Below are positions 25,619 through 34,246 of a stretch of DNA of 64,000 nt, in pieces. Each line of letters opens with the position of its first letter. Positions within the stretch are counted from its first letter, which is position 1. The stretch is from Bog-950 sp964631835 (GTDB taxonomy: Bacteria; Bacteroidota; Bacteroidia; Chitinophagales; LD1): the NCBI GenBank assembly GCA_964631835.1, contig CAZWAD010000003.1, positions 207,380-271,379 on the forward strand. The letters run 5' to 3'. The position numbers were made by a program, and so were the translations under genes. A model generated the notes under the pieces. It made no database searches. It was not told the DNA's origin and worked only from the letters and a program-made list of their open reading frames with translations.

Positions 25619-26449
25619 CTACGCCTTCAGGTGAAACACGGTTGCTTCGGACCTACTCCCCAGCCTGAAAGGAACAACACTGGCGCCTATTCCTTTTGAA
25701 ACAAACATGGGCGGCTCGGTGGTATTATACCACCCGCTGATATAGTTACCGCTGCCCACAGGCAAAAACGGAACAAACCCGAAAAAATTAAACTGCCCCC
25801 CGTGCGTATGCCCCGAAAGAATAAAATCAACCGGAACATCTTCGGTCAGTTGCTGCGAAATAATATCGCGGTGTTCGGGGCAGTGGGTTAAAACAATGTG
25901 GTAATCGCTCGGGCGGTAGGCTTTAACTGCCGCACTATAATCGGCATTGCCCTTATGAAAATCGTCAATGCCGGTAATGGAAACGGTTTTGTTTTTAAAA
26001 ACAAACTGCCGGGTTTCGTTTACCAGCAAAAGGCAATTGTTATCGGCATATATTTTCCGGAGCAAATCCCTGTCAATCGTTTTATCGTACTCCCAGTTAC
26101 CTAAAATGGCTGCTTTGCATATAGAAGGTTCGGGAAGTTTTAAAAAAGCGTCCAGCTCATGAAGCCGCGAGCCGTCCCAGGTCATATCACCGGTAAAAAG
26201 CATTAAGTCGGGCTTCATCTCGTTTATTCTTTTCATCAGTTTTCTTAAACCATAACCAATGGTTCGAAGATGAAGGTCTGAAATCTGAACTACCCGGATA
26301 TTATTCGTGTTCTTCGAGGCGCTGCCGGTGTAATATTCATTCAGTTCAATAAAATAATTTTTAAACAGGAACGAATCTTCGGGAAAGGCAGAAGTAAGCG
26401 AAACTAAACTCCTTTCAAGTAATCCCGGTTCATCTAAATAAATAGGCAT
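25619..26449 (-). CDS. Calcineurin-like metallophosphoesterase
   Basis: 276 residues from the ATG at 26447-26449. The metal-site motifs are all present in order: DLH (58-60), GD (87-88), GNWEY (117-121), THCPEH and SGHTHGGQ. This is the YkuE/LpxG-like group; the substrate may be a lipid A intermediate or another phosphodiester (not determinable). The usual GNHE motif reads GNWE, with tryptophan replacing histidine. An in-frame extension to 26662 is possible, but it would run antisense into the divergent SDR gene and across its promoter, so the internal start is preferred. A small hairpin, CCTTCG/CGAAGG, lies in the divergent spacer. Confidence 0.83.
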   Translation of the reverse strand: MPIYLDEPGLLERSLVSLTSAFPEDSFLFKNYFIELNEYYTGSASKNTNNIRVVQISDLHLRTIGYGLRKLMKRINEMKPDLMLFTGDMTWDGSRLHELDAFLKLPEPSICKAAILGNWEYDKTIDRDLLRKIYADNNCLLLVNETRQFVFKNKTVSITGIDDFHKGNADYSAAVKAYRPSDYHIVLTHCPEHRDIISQQLTEDVPVDFILSGHTHGGQFNFFGFVPFLPVGSGNYISGWYNTTEPPMFVSKGIGASVVPFRLGSRSEATVFHLKA

Positions 26450-26529
26450 ATCAAAACGAAGGTCCGTATATTTTTTACCCCCCCTTCGTCTGGCGAAGGT
26501 AGCTAATTCATCCGCTATGGCAATTCTTA

Positions 26530-26537
26530 TAGATTTG
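26530..26537 (+). promoter_or_regulatory. -7 promoter box for the SDR gene at 26549
   Basis: TAGATTTG matches TAnnTTTG exactly and lies 11 bp before the first ATG. A matching upstream TTTG is not clear. It implies a very short leader and might favour the second ATG at 26555. Confidence 0.35.
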
Positions 26538-26548
26538 TTTCCGAAACC

Positions 26549-27325
26549 ATGATTATGAATTACACCCTGATTACCGGAGCCAGCAAAGGAATAGGAAAAG
26601 CCTTTGCTCATGAATGCGCTTCGCGCGGCATGAATTTGATTCTTGTTGCCCGCTCGCAGCATTTGCTCGAAGCGCTGGCTAAGGAGCTATCTGAAAAAAA
26701 CATATCGGTTCAAATACACCCTGCCGACCTCCTCGACCCTGCCGCTCCTGAAAAAATATTCAGCTCGGTAAATAAAAACGGCTGGAACGTCAACATGCTC
26801 ATCAACAATGCCGGTGCGGGGCTTTACGGCAACTTTATCGAAAAGCCCGTTGATAAGCACCTCGAAATAATGCACCTGAATATGGACTCCATGGTGCGCA
26901 TGGCTTATGAGTTTATCCGCCAAACCAGTACTGCTGAAAAAAGGTATTTGCTCAATACAGTAAGCATGGGCGCCTTTCAGCCCGTGCCTTACATGGCGGT
27001 TTACGGAGCCACCAAGGCGTTTATGCTTTCGTTTTCGCGCGCTATAAGGTTCGAACTGCGCAAGGCAAAGGTAAATGTAACCGCCCTTTGCCCCGGAGGA
27101 ACCGAGTCAGAGTTTTTTGCTCCTGCAGGAATGGAAAAAGTGGTTGAAAAAAACGCACCGTTTATGATGAGTGCCCAAAAGGTTGCCAAAGCCGGGCTTA
27201 ACGGTGTGCTTAAAAATAAAAGCGTGGTTGTTCCGGGGGTGGTAAACAAAGCAGGTGTGCTTGCCGCCAAACTGGCGCCCCACGATATTGTGGTTCCGGT
27301 TGCCAGCACCTTCTTCAAATTATAA
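26549..27325 (+). CDS. Short-chain dehydrogenase/reductase (DltE/YqjQ-like)
   Basis: 258 residues (256 if the ATG at 26555 is used). Classical SDR signature: TGASKGIG cofactor loop, ARS with arginine after the second strand, INNAGAG, a catalytic serine in NTVSMGA and the YGATK active site. The C-terminal part has CPGGTESEFF. The substrate is unknown; this subgroup is often annotated as a general oxidoreductase. It ends 6 bp before the lipid kinase-like gene, so the two may form an operon, which would fit a role in lipid metabolism (inference). Confidence 0.88.
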   Translation: MIMNYTLITGASKGIGKAFAHECASRGMNLILVARSQHLLEALAKELSEKNISVQIHPADLLDPAAPEKIFSSVNKNGWNVNMLINNAGAGLYGNFIEKPVDKHLEIMHLNMDSMVRMAYEFIRQTSTAEKRYLLNTVSMGAFQPVPYMAVYGATKAFMLSFSRAIRFELRKAKVNVTALCPGGTESEFFAPAGMEKVVEKNAPFMMSAQKVAKAGLNGVLKNKSVVVPGVVNKAGVLAAKLAPHDIVVPVASTFFKL

Positions 27326-27331
27326 ATCAGG

Positions 27332-28237
27332 ATGAAGAAGGTTTCGTTCATCATCCATGGCAAACATATCCACCGCAAAGCCCGGCTTGCCGAAATCAGA
27401 AAAACATTTTCTGCCGATTATGAAATTGACATCCGGTTTACCGAAGCCCGTGCCCATGCCATTAATTTAGCCCGCGAAGCCGCGCTTGCCCGTTCGGAAT
27501 TTATTATCACCGTTGCCGGTGACGGAACCCTCAACGAGGTTGCCAACGGAATTATGCAGTCGCGAAACAAAGAAGTTTACCTCGGGCTTTTACCGGCAGG
27601 CACCGGCAACGACTTTGCCCGCACCTTAAAAATAACTACGAGCATCTCCGACCTGAAAAAACTCGTTGACCTGCAAAGCGCCAAAACCATTGACCTCGGT
27701 TTAATGAGTTTCGTCAACGAATTCGGCACTCCTTCCGAAAGATATTTCATCAACATTGCCGATGTAGGCATAGGAGGAATAATTGCTCAAAAGCTATCGC
27801 ACTCCTCGCGCATTCTCGGGGCTACACTTACTTTTCAAAAGGCGATTATCGGCACCTTTCTTTCGTTTAAGCACCAAACCGTAAAATCAAAAGCCGGGGG
27901 TTTTGAATACGAGGGGAAGATTCTGAGCTATATCATGGCTAACGGAAAATATTTCGGTGCCGGTATGGGAATTGCACCCGATGCCGACCCTGCTGACGGA
28001 ACCTTTGCTGTAGTTATTGGCGCAAATATTTCTTTGTGGGATTACCTCTTGAACTTAGGGCGAGTAAAGAAGTGCGTACGTATCGCCCATCCGCAAATGA
28101 AATATCTTTCAGCCAAAGACATTACTGTAGAAAGTGAAGAAAAGCTGCCGGTTGATATGGATGGTGAATTTATCGGATATACCCCTGTAAGGGTGAAGAT
28201 GGTTCCCGGTGCGCTCAGGTTTCTTTGCCCGCTGTAA
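27332..28237 (+). CDS. Diacylglycerol/lipid kinase family protein (YegS/DagK-like)
   Basis: 301 residues. The N-terminal catalytic domain has the GDGTLNEVANGIM nucleotide motif and PAGTGNDFARTL, which with GLMSFVNE and NIADVGIGG are diagnostic of the DAGK catalytic family. The C-terminal domain ends with VDMDGE, also conserved. It probably phosphorylates diacylglycerol or a related lipid at the membrane, recycling lipid intermediates. It is closely spaced behind an SDR gene. It is followed by a bidirectional terminator. Confidence 0.9.
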   Translation: MKKVSFIIHGKHIHRKARLAEIRKTFSADYEIDIRFTEARAHAINLAREAALARSEFIITVAGDGTLNEVANGIMQSRNKEVYLGLLPAGTGNDFARTLKITTSISDLKKLVDLQSAKTIDLGLMSFVNEFGTPSERYFINIADVGIGGIIAQKLSHSSRILGATLTFQKAIIGTFLSFKHQTVKSKAGGFEYEGKILSYIMANGKYFGAGMGIAPDADPADGTFAVVIGANISLWDYLLNLGRVKKCVRIAHPQMKYLSAKDITVESEEKLPVDMDGEFIGYTPVRVKMVPGALRFLCPL

Positions 28238-28244
28238 AATAAAA

Positions 28245-28264
28245 TCTCCCGATGAACCGGGAGA
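28245..28264. terminator. Bidirectional terminator between convergent genes
   Basis: Stem TCTCCCG (28245-28251) / CGGGAGA (28258-28264). On the minus strand it is followed by TTTTATTTT, a good terminator for the gene at 28347. On the plus strand only CTTTACTT follows, a weaker one for the lipid kinase gene. Confidence 0.75.
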
Positions 28265-28346
28265 CTTTACTTAACCCAAAAACCTAAAAACTCAACTGCT
28301 ATCAAAATAAGCTTCTGGTTTTAAAAAGTCAAGAGCCCGGGGCATT

Positions 28347-28670
28347 TTATCTTCTTTGAGCATCGTGTAATTGCCGGTTGATGTTGTAGCCGGCTCTGCG
28401 CTGCTGTTTTCTAATATGTTTTCTTTCGCGCCCGGTAACCACCCCGTCAGCTTTTGCTATTTGCTTATGGTAGTTGATTCTTGACTGCTGCATTTGCAGG
28501 CGTTTGTATTCTTTCCGCGTTAGCGCACCGGAGCGCACCCCGTGGTTTATTTTCTTGCGCGCTTTTATTTGTTCTTTGGTAATACCGGGTGTATGGGTTT
28601 GGTGTGCAGTTACTTGATTTCCGGTGGCTCCTAATAGAAGGAGGATGGTTCCGATGATTAGTTTCTTCAT
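28347..28670 (-). CDS. Small secreted basic helical protein
   Basis: 107 residues with a signal peptide (MKKLIIGTILLLLGATGNQVTAHQ). The mature part is rich in lysine, arginine and glutamine, with the pattern INHGVRSGALTRKEYKRLQ...ADGVVTGRERKHIRKQQ. The ADG.VT..ER segment looks EF-hand- or hairpin-like and is repeated in relaxed form (SGALTRKE, DGVVTGRE), suggesting two helix-loop-helix units. The pattern is familiar from Bacteroidota hypothetical proteins; no function is known. It ends at a good minus-strand terminator and is divergent from fabG. Confidence 0.8.
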   Translation of the reverse strand: MKKLIIGTILLLLGATGNQVTAHQTHTPGITKEQIKARKKINHGVRSGALTRKEYKRLQMQQSRINYHKQIAKADGVVTGRERKHIRKQQRRAGYNINRQLHDAQRR

Positions 28671-28772
28671 ATTCTTTTTGTTTTAGTTGCAGGGTATGAC
28701 GGGGAACCGGGCTGCGGGTTTAATCTCTTCTTCCGTTTTTTTTCTTTGTTTTGATTTGAAATAAATCAACCG

Positions 28773-29516
28773 ATGTTGCTCAAAGGAAAAACTGCACTTA
28801 TTACGGGGGGAACCAGAGGAATAGGAGAGGCTATTGCCAGAAAATTTGCCGCTGAAGGAAGCAACATAGCGTTCACATTCATTAGCAGCGAAGAAAAAGC
28901 AAAGCAACTTGAAGAAGAGTTAAACACGAAAGGAGTAAAAGCAAAAGCTTTCAGAAGCGATGCGGCTTCTTATAAAGAGACAGAGAAGTTGGTGGATGAT
29001 GTGGTTAAGGAATTCGGAAAGATAGATGTTCTGGTAAACAACGCAGGCATCACGCGCGACAACCTGATTCTTCGCATGACCGAAGAGCAGTGGGACGAGG
29101 TAATGAGAGCCAACCTTAAATCGGTATTTAACCTTACTAAGAATGTTTCCAAAATCATGCTCAGGCAAAAGAGCGGCTCAATCGTCAACCTTACTTCCAT
29201 AGTAGGTATGAAAGGTCAGGCGGGGCAGGCGAATTATGCGGCTTCCAAAGCGGGAATAATCGGCTTTACCAAATCCATTGCTGATGAGTTTGGTTCAAGA
29301 AGTATCCGATGCAATGCTATTGCTCCGGGTTTTATTGAAACCGATATGACCAGCGTATTGAGCGATGATGTGAAAAGAAATATTCTTGCACAAATTCCGA
29401 TGAAGCGTATGGGAACTGCCGCTGAAGTAGCTGATGCCGCTTTATTTTTAGCCAGTGATTTGTCAGCCTACGTTAGCGGGCAGGTTATCAGCGTATGCGG
29501 GGCAATGAACAGGTAA
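28773..29516 (+). CDS. fabG: 3-oxoacyl-[acyl-carrier-protein] reductase
   Basis: 247 residues with the full FabG signature: ITGGTRGIGEAIA cofactor loop, VNNAGITRDNLILRM (the ITRDNL segment is typical of FabG), catalytic serine in NLTSIVG, YAASKAG active site, and APGFIETDMT. It reduces 3-oxoacyl-ACP with NADPH in fatty acid elongation. No other fatty acid synthesis gene is adjacent. It is followed after 22 bp by a membrane protein gene with a vWA-like region, probably in the same transcript. Confidence 0.94.
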   Translation: MLLKGKTALITGGTRGIGEAIARKFAAEGSNIAFTFISSEEKAKQLEEELNTKGVKAKAFRSDAASYKETEKLVDDVVKEFGKIDVLVNNAGITRDNLILRMTEEQWDEVMRANLKSVFNLTKNVSKIMLRQKSGSIVNLTSIVGMKGQAGQANYAASKAGIIGFTKSIADEFGSRSIRCNAIAPGFIETDMTSVLSDDVKRNILAQIPMKRMGTAAEVADAALFLASDLSAYVSGQVISVCGAMNR

Positions 29517-29538
29517 ATGCAAATTTCAAATTCTTAAG

Positions 29539-31650
29539 TTGAACTCAGGTCTCTCGTTTCAATACCCGGTATGGTTTATCATTCTCTGCATGGCATTGGG
29601 GGCGGGTTATGCTGCGTTGCTGTATTTCCGCGATACAACGTTTGACGAAAAAGCTTCCGGTTCAACGGGCTGGAAGCGCGGCATGGCGGCTTTTCGTTTT
29701 CTGGCGGTTACTTTTCTTGCTATTCTTCTGCTTTCGCCTTTTATCAGAGCAAGAACTACGCAGAAGTTTAAGCCCATAGTTGCTGTAATCAGCGATAACA
29801 GCGAATCGGTAAAGAGCGGGTTAAAGGCAGATACCATCCGATATCAGGAGAAACTGCGCGAACTGATTGACAAACTGAGCGATAAATACGAAGTAGCGGA
29901 GTTTAATGCCGGTGACGGGCTGAAACGGGGAATTGATTTTTCGTTCAGCGATAAGGCAACCGATTTGAGTTCCGCTATTGAAGAAGTGAATGGTTTGTAT
30001 TACAACCAGAATCTGGGTGCGGTGGTGATTGCTTCCGATGGAATTTACAATAAAGGAATCAACCCGGTTTATTCAGCAGCTAAGTCTGCTTATCCTGTTT
30101 ACACCATTGCTCTTGGCGATACAACTACGCAGAAAGACCAGAAGGTTTCAAATGTTCTTTACAACAAAATTGCTTATCTCCATGACCAGTTTGCTGTGCG
30201 GGCAGATGTAGAGGCAACAAATTTTTCAGGTAAAAATGTAAAGCTGAGTGTTTACGAAATAGAATCGGGCGCTGAGGCAAAACTTTTACAATCAAAGGAT
30301 ATCAGCTATTCAACGGATAATTATTTCCAGAGTTTTGATTTTGTTTTACCTGCCAGCAAAACCGGTATTGCCCGCTACCGCATTTCGCTTTCGGGCCTGG
30401 AGGGGGAGGCAACATACAAAAACAATGGGCGCGAAATTTTTGTGGAAGTGCTGGACGGGCGGCAGAAAATTCTTCTGGTAGCCAATTCGCCTCATCCGGA
30501 TATTGCGGCTTTTAAATCGGCTATTGAAAGCAATAAGAATTATCAGCTCGATGTGGAGTTTGCCGAAACTTTTGCCAGGCGCCTCAACGATTACAACCTC
30601 GTCATTCTTCATCAGTTTCCTTCAAACACGGTAAGTGTTCCAATCATTTTGAAAGAAGCTTCCGATTTGAAAAAACCGATTTTGTTTGTTGTAGGTTCTC
30701 AAACTTCTCTGCGCGATTTTCAGAAGCTGCAGACGGCAATTGCCATCAGAAGCAGTATGGCTCAGTTCAACGAGGTAACTGCAAGCGCGGCAAAAGACTT
30801 TTCGCTTTTCACACTCTCGGACAAAACGTTGCAAACCATTCCGAAACTTCCGCCTTTCCATTGTTTCTTCGGAGATTTTGATGCGAATCCTTCTTCCAAA
30901 ATTTTGATGTATCAAAAAATAAATTCGGTGGAGACCGATTTTCCGCTTTGGCTGTTTAATGAAACCGGTGAGCAAAAGCTGGGTGTAATTTGCGGTGAAG
31001 GAATCTGGCGCTGGCGGCTGCATGATTACCTGCTGAACAAAAGCCATGATGCCACGAACGAGTTAATCAACAAAACGGTTCAATATCTTTCGGTGAAAAC
31101 CGACAAAAGACCTTTCCGTGTCAATCTTCAGAAGAATGTTTTTCAGGATAATGAGGCGATTACTTTCGATGCGCAGCTTTATAATGCCAACTTCGAGCTG
31201 ATTAATTCGCCCGATGCAGAAATGAAAATAACAGGCGAGGACGGAAGCGAATATGAATACAAATTCAGCAAAACCGAAAATGCGTACGTGCTGAATGCGG
31301 GGTTTTTACCGGTTGGCAGTTATTCGTACAATGCTTCCGTAAAATTGGGCAACGGAACGTTTACTGCGGTAGGAAAGTTTTCGGTAAGTCCGCTGCAATT
31401 GGAGGAACTGCGCACCCGTGCCGACCACCAGGTACTATATCAGCTTGCCTCGCAGCACAACGGAGCCATGCACTACCTGAGCGACCTGGAAAAGATTGCA
31501 GAGGAAATTGATTCTAAAAACCAGTTAAAGCCCATTCTGTACGATACTTTCAAAACCGAAAGCGCCATAAACCTCAAGTGGATTTTCTTTCTGCTGCTGG
31601 CGCTTATTTCGGGTGAGTGGTTTATCAGAAAATATTTGGGAGGGTATTGA
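29539..31650 (+). CDS. Membrane-anchored protein with vWA-like domain, Bacteroidota type
   Basis: 703 residues from a TTG start. The N terminus has two membrane helices (WFIILCMALGAGYAALLYF and AFRFLAVTFLAILLLSPF) and the C terminus one (IFFLLLALISGEWFI) with a short cytoplasmic tail. The large middle part is exported. Its first section resembles a von Willebrand A fold: VAVISDNSESVK in place of DxSxS, LGAVVIASDGIYN, and YPVYTIALGDT. Beta-rich, Ig-like parts follow. This N- and C-anchored layout is known in Bacteroidota and resembles BatA/BatB-type membrane proteins. Function unknown. No ATG lies close to the predicted first helix, so TTG is accepted. Confidence 0.82.
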   Translation: MNSGLSFQYPVWFIILCMALGAGYAALLYFRDTTFDEKASGSTGWKRGMAAFRFLAVTFLAILLLSPFIRARTTQKFKPIVAVISDNSESVKSGLKADTIRYQEKLRELIDKLSDKYEVAEFNAGDGLKRGIDFSFSDKATDLSSAIEEVNGLYYNQNLGAVVIASDGIYNKGINPVYSAAKSAYPVYTIALGDTTTQKDQKVSNVLYNKIAYLHDQFAVRADVEATNFSGKNVKLSVYEIESGAEAKLLQSKDISYSTDNYFQSFDFVLPASKTGIARYRISLSGLEGEATYKNNGREIFVEVLDGRQKILLVANSPHPDIAAFKSAIESNKNYQLDVEFAETFARRLNDYNLVILHQFPSNTVSVPIILKEASDLKKPILFVVGSQTSLRDFQKLQTAIAIRSSMAQFNEVTASAAKDFSLFTLSDKTLQTIPKLPPFHCFFGDFDANPSSKILMYQKINSVETDFPLWLFNETGEQKLGVICGEGIWRWRLHDYLLNKSHDATNELINKTVQYLSVKTDKRPFRVNLQKNVFQDNEAITFDAQLYNANFELINSPDAEMKITGEDGSEYEYKFSKTENAYVLNAGFLPVGSYSYNASVKLGNGTFTAVGKFSVSPLQLEELRTRADHQVLYQLASQHNGAMHYLSDLEKIAEEIDSKNQLKPILYDTFKTESAINLKWIFFLLLALISGEWFIRKYLGGY

Positions 31651-31743
31651 AGCATTTTTTGCTTGCTTTTGATTCAATGCCATAAGGCTAAAGCCCGAAA
31701 GTTTTTGGTTGTCAGGCTGAAAAGTTTGGGAAGGCCCGGAAGC

Positions 31744-31882
31744 GTTTTGAATTTGGCGGGGGCAGTAATGTTTTGAGCGGAGATGCCAATGCTTTGAGCG
31801 GAGATGTCATTGTTTAGTGCAGAGATGGCTTTGTTTAGCGCTTTTTGCGATGTTTTGAGCGAAAACGGTCATATTGGCTTTA
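31744..31882. repeat. Degenerate 21-bp tandem array (array B)
   Basis: About six units with the core GTTTTGAGCGGAGATG. Clear 21-bp units start at about 31770, 31791 and 31812, then a 19-bp unit at about 31833 and another unit at 31852. The first unit (31744) is longer. Divergence is greater than in the arrays at 13.6 and 50.7 kb. It lies in the 334-bp spacer between the convergent vWA-like and LptG-like genes. The rest of that spacer holds nothing recognisable beyond a weak AAGC/GCTT hairpin near 31660. Confidence 0.75.
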
Positions 31883-31984
31883 CAAAACAGGAAAAGCCAG
31901 GACTTTGAAAAGCAGGGGCGTTTCAGCAACTCTTTGTCTGTATCGTTTGAGATACTGCGATATTATAAACCGCAAAAGGAACAT

Positions 31985-33061
31985 TTACTTCGGAGCCTTT
32001 CGCACCAGATAAATTGCCAGCGCAGCATACAGCAAATTAGGAATCCATACACCGAGAATGGGCGGAAGCGATGAGTTGGTAGAAAAGGTTATGGAGAACT
32101 TCATGATAACTTCATATAGCGCGCTGAGGCCAATACCCAAAACAATATGCCAGCCCAACCCGCCCCGCACTTTACGCGATGCCATGCTAACCCCTATTAA
32201 AGTCATAATGTAAATGCTGAAAGCCGAAGAGGTTCTGCGGTAGCGCTCTACTTCGTAAAACTCTACATCGGGCTGCCCGGCAGCTTTCATTTCTTTGATA
32301 TATGCGATGAGCTGGGGCGAGGTCATTACTTCTTTCAGATTTTCGGTAAAAGAAAAATCACCGGGTTTAAACGAAAATGCACTGTCCATCACTTCGCCTT
32401 TGGTAATTCTGTCTTTGGTGTCGTTCACCTCGCGGATATAGTAATTGGTCACTCTCCATTTTTTCGTTTCCTTGTTCCATTCGATTTTTTCAGAGCGCAG
32501 TTTATAAATCAACTTGCCGTCTTTGAATTTATCAATCGAGAATTTATACCCGCTGCCATCGCTGGGTTTGTAGTTTTCAAAATAAACAATGGTGTTCGAA
32601 TCAATATTTCGGTGAAAGTTGTATCGCAGCCCTTCGGGCGGCTTGCTGACATACCTATGCTCAAACTCAATGCGTTTGTTATTGGCATAAGGAACAAAGT
32701 AATGATTGCCGATATAGAAAACCGCTGCCAGCACCGTTGCCCCGATAAAATAGGGCAGCAGCATGCGGTAAAAATTGGTGCCGCTGTTTAGGATGGCAAT
32801 TATCTCGGAACGGGCGGCAAGCTGCGAGGTAAAAAAAATAACCGACACCAAAACAAAGAAGGGGCCGATGAGTGAAGTAATGTAAGGAATGAAATAAACA
32901 TAGAACTGAGTGATTACAATCTTTGGAGTGGCGTGATACTCTACGAACGAGTCAATTTTTTCGCTGAGGTCTATCACAATGGTAATACCCAGCAGCAGCA
33001 GCATGATAAAAACAAATGTGCCGAGGAATTTGCGGAGAATGTACCAGTCTAATTTTTTCAT
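31985..33061 (-). CDS. lptG: LptF/LptG (YjgP/YjgQ) family permease
   Basis: 358 residues. The start DWYILRKFLGTFVFIMLLLLGITIVIDL and the helix with GPFFVLVSVIFFTSQLAARSEIIAIL are diagnostic of YjgP/YjgQ permeases. About three membrane helices lie on each side of a periplasmic beta-rich domain of about 150 residues, followed by helices around SAFSIYIMTLIGVSMASRK. With LptB this permease extracts lipopolysaccharide from the inner membrane. Whether it is LptF or LptG cannot be settled by reading; LptG is tentative. It lies 23 bp behind tgt on the same strand, with a palindromic repeat in the gap. Confidence 0.88.
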   Translation of the reverse strand: MKKLDWYILRKFLGTFVFIMLLLLGITIVIDLSEKIDSFVEYHATPKIVITQFYVYFIPYITSLIGPFFVLVSVIFFTSQLAARSEIIAILNSGTNFYRMLLPYFIGATVLAAVFYIGNHYFVPYANNKRIEFEHRYVSKPPEGLRYNFHRNIDSNTIVYFENYKPSDGSGYKFSIDKFKDGKLIYKLRSEKIEWNKETKKWRVTNYYIREVNDTKDRITKGEVMDSAFSFKPGDFSFTENLKEVMTSPQLIAYIKEMKAAGQPDVEFYEVERYRRTSSAFSIYIMTLIGVSMASRKVRGGLGWHIVLGIGLSALYEVIMKFSITFSTNSSLPPILGVWIPNLLYAALAIYLVRKAPK

Positions 33062-33084
33062 ACCCCCAACCCCCTAAAGGGGGC
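33062..33084. repeat. REP-like palindrome (CCCCCTAAAGGGGG)
   Basis: CCCCC (33070-33074), loop TAAA, GGGGG (33079-33083), preceded by ACCCCCAAC. It fills the whole gap between tgt and the LptG-like gene. Related palindromes lie at 60529-60540, 63822-63835 and 63983-63996. Confidence 0.7.
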
Positions 33085-34212
33085 TTATAAACGCTGCATT
33101 ACTTTTTTAATTATTTCTTTCTTCCAGAGTTCAAAAGTTCCTTCCGAAATTTTCTTTCCTGCTTCGGTTACTAACCACAGGTACAAACTTAAATTATTGA
33201 TGCTCGAAATTTGCGCGCCTAATATTTCACCGCTGTGAACCAAATGCCGGAGGAATGCTTTGGAGTGGGTTCGCATCAGTTCACAATCGCTTTGTCCATC
33301 AATAGGAGAGAAGTCATCTTTCCATTTTTCGTTTTTGATGTTGATGATTCCCTGGCGGGTAAACAGCATTCCGTTACGGGCATTTCTTGTGGGCATTACA
33401 CAGTCGAACATGTCCACTCCCAATGAAATTCCCTCAAGAATATTTGCAGGAGTTCCCACGCCCATCAGGTAGCGCGGCTTATTTTTCGGGAGGATATCGC
33501 AAACCAGTTCAGTCATTTCATACATTTCGTCATCCGGTTCGCCAACACTCAGCCCGCCTATGGCATTTCCCTTTGCATTTTTTTCTGCAATAAATTCAGC
33601 CGATTCTTTGCGCAACGCACGGTAAACACTTCCCTGCACAATCGGGAAAAGCGTTTGTTCGTACCCATAGGGGCATTCAGTTTCGTTAAACCGGGCGATA
33701 CATTTTTCGAGCCACCGGTGAGTCAGTTTCATTGATTTTTTTGCGTAACTCATTTCGCAGGGGTACGAAGTGCACTCGTCAAATGCCATCATGATGTCTG
33801 CGCCAATCTTTCTCTGAATATCTGTAACAACCTCGGGAGAAAAAAAATGTTTCGAGCCGTCAATGTGGCTGCGGAATTCAACACCGTCTTCCTTTACTTT
33901 CCTGATTTCGGAAAGCGAATGAACCTGGTAGCCGCCACTGTCGGTTAACATGGGTTTATCCCAGCCGTTGAAGTGGTGCAGCCCGCCTGCTTTTTCCAGC
34001 ACAACAGTCCCGGGACGCAGGTATAGATGGTAAGTGTTCCCGAGAATAATTTGCGATTTAAGGCTTTTCAGTTCCTGCATGTGAACTGCTTTTACAGCGC
34101 CTAAAGTTCCAACGGGCATAAACACCGGTGTTTGAATTTTGCCATGCGCAGTAATTATTTCACCGGTGCGGGCTTTCGTGTTTTTGTCTTCAGCAAAAAG
34201 CGTAAACTGCAT
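33085..34212 (-). CDS. tgt: tRNA-guanine transglycosylase (queuine tRNA-ribosyltransferase)
   Basis: 375 residues, normal length. Active-site motifs are MLTDSGGYQVHSLSEIRKV (base-recognition aspartate), MAFDECTSYPC, GGLSVGEP and SLGVDMFDCVMPTRNARNG (nucleophile aspartate). The enzyme exchanges guanine 34 for a queuine precursor in tRNAs with GUN anticodons. The structural zinc site of E. coli Tgt (CxCxxC plus H) appears degenerate: the aligned stretch reads SDCELMRTHSKAFLRHL and the later histidine position reads SINNL. Only one of four ligands remains. It is transcribed with the LptG-like gene downstream. Confidence 0.93.
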   Translation of the reverse strand: MQFTLFAEDKNTKARTGEIITAHGKIQTPVFMPVGTLGAVKAVHMQELKSLKSQIILGNTYHLYLRPGTVVLEKAGGLHHFNGWDKPMLTDSGGYQVHSLSEIRKVKEDGVEFRSHIDGSKHFFSPEVVTDIQRKIGADIMMAFDECTSYPCEMSYAKKSMKLTHRWLEKCIARFNETECPYGYEQTLFPIVQGSVYRALRKESAEFIAEKNAKGNAIGGLSVGEPDDEMYEMTELVCDILPKNKPRYLMGVGTPANILEGISLGVDMFDCVMPTRNARNGMLFTRQGIINIKNEKWKDDFSPIDGQSDCELMRTHSKAFLRHLVHSGEILGAQISSINNLSLYLWLVTEAGKKISEGTFELWKKEIIKKVMQRL

Positions 34213-34246
34213 GGAACGAAAATAGAAGAATCGGTCAGGCGGGCGA

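Noticed and set aside
26450..26662. N-terminal extension of the metallophosphoesterase
   Set aside because: It would overlap the divergent SDR gene and its promoter and has no domain content.
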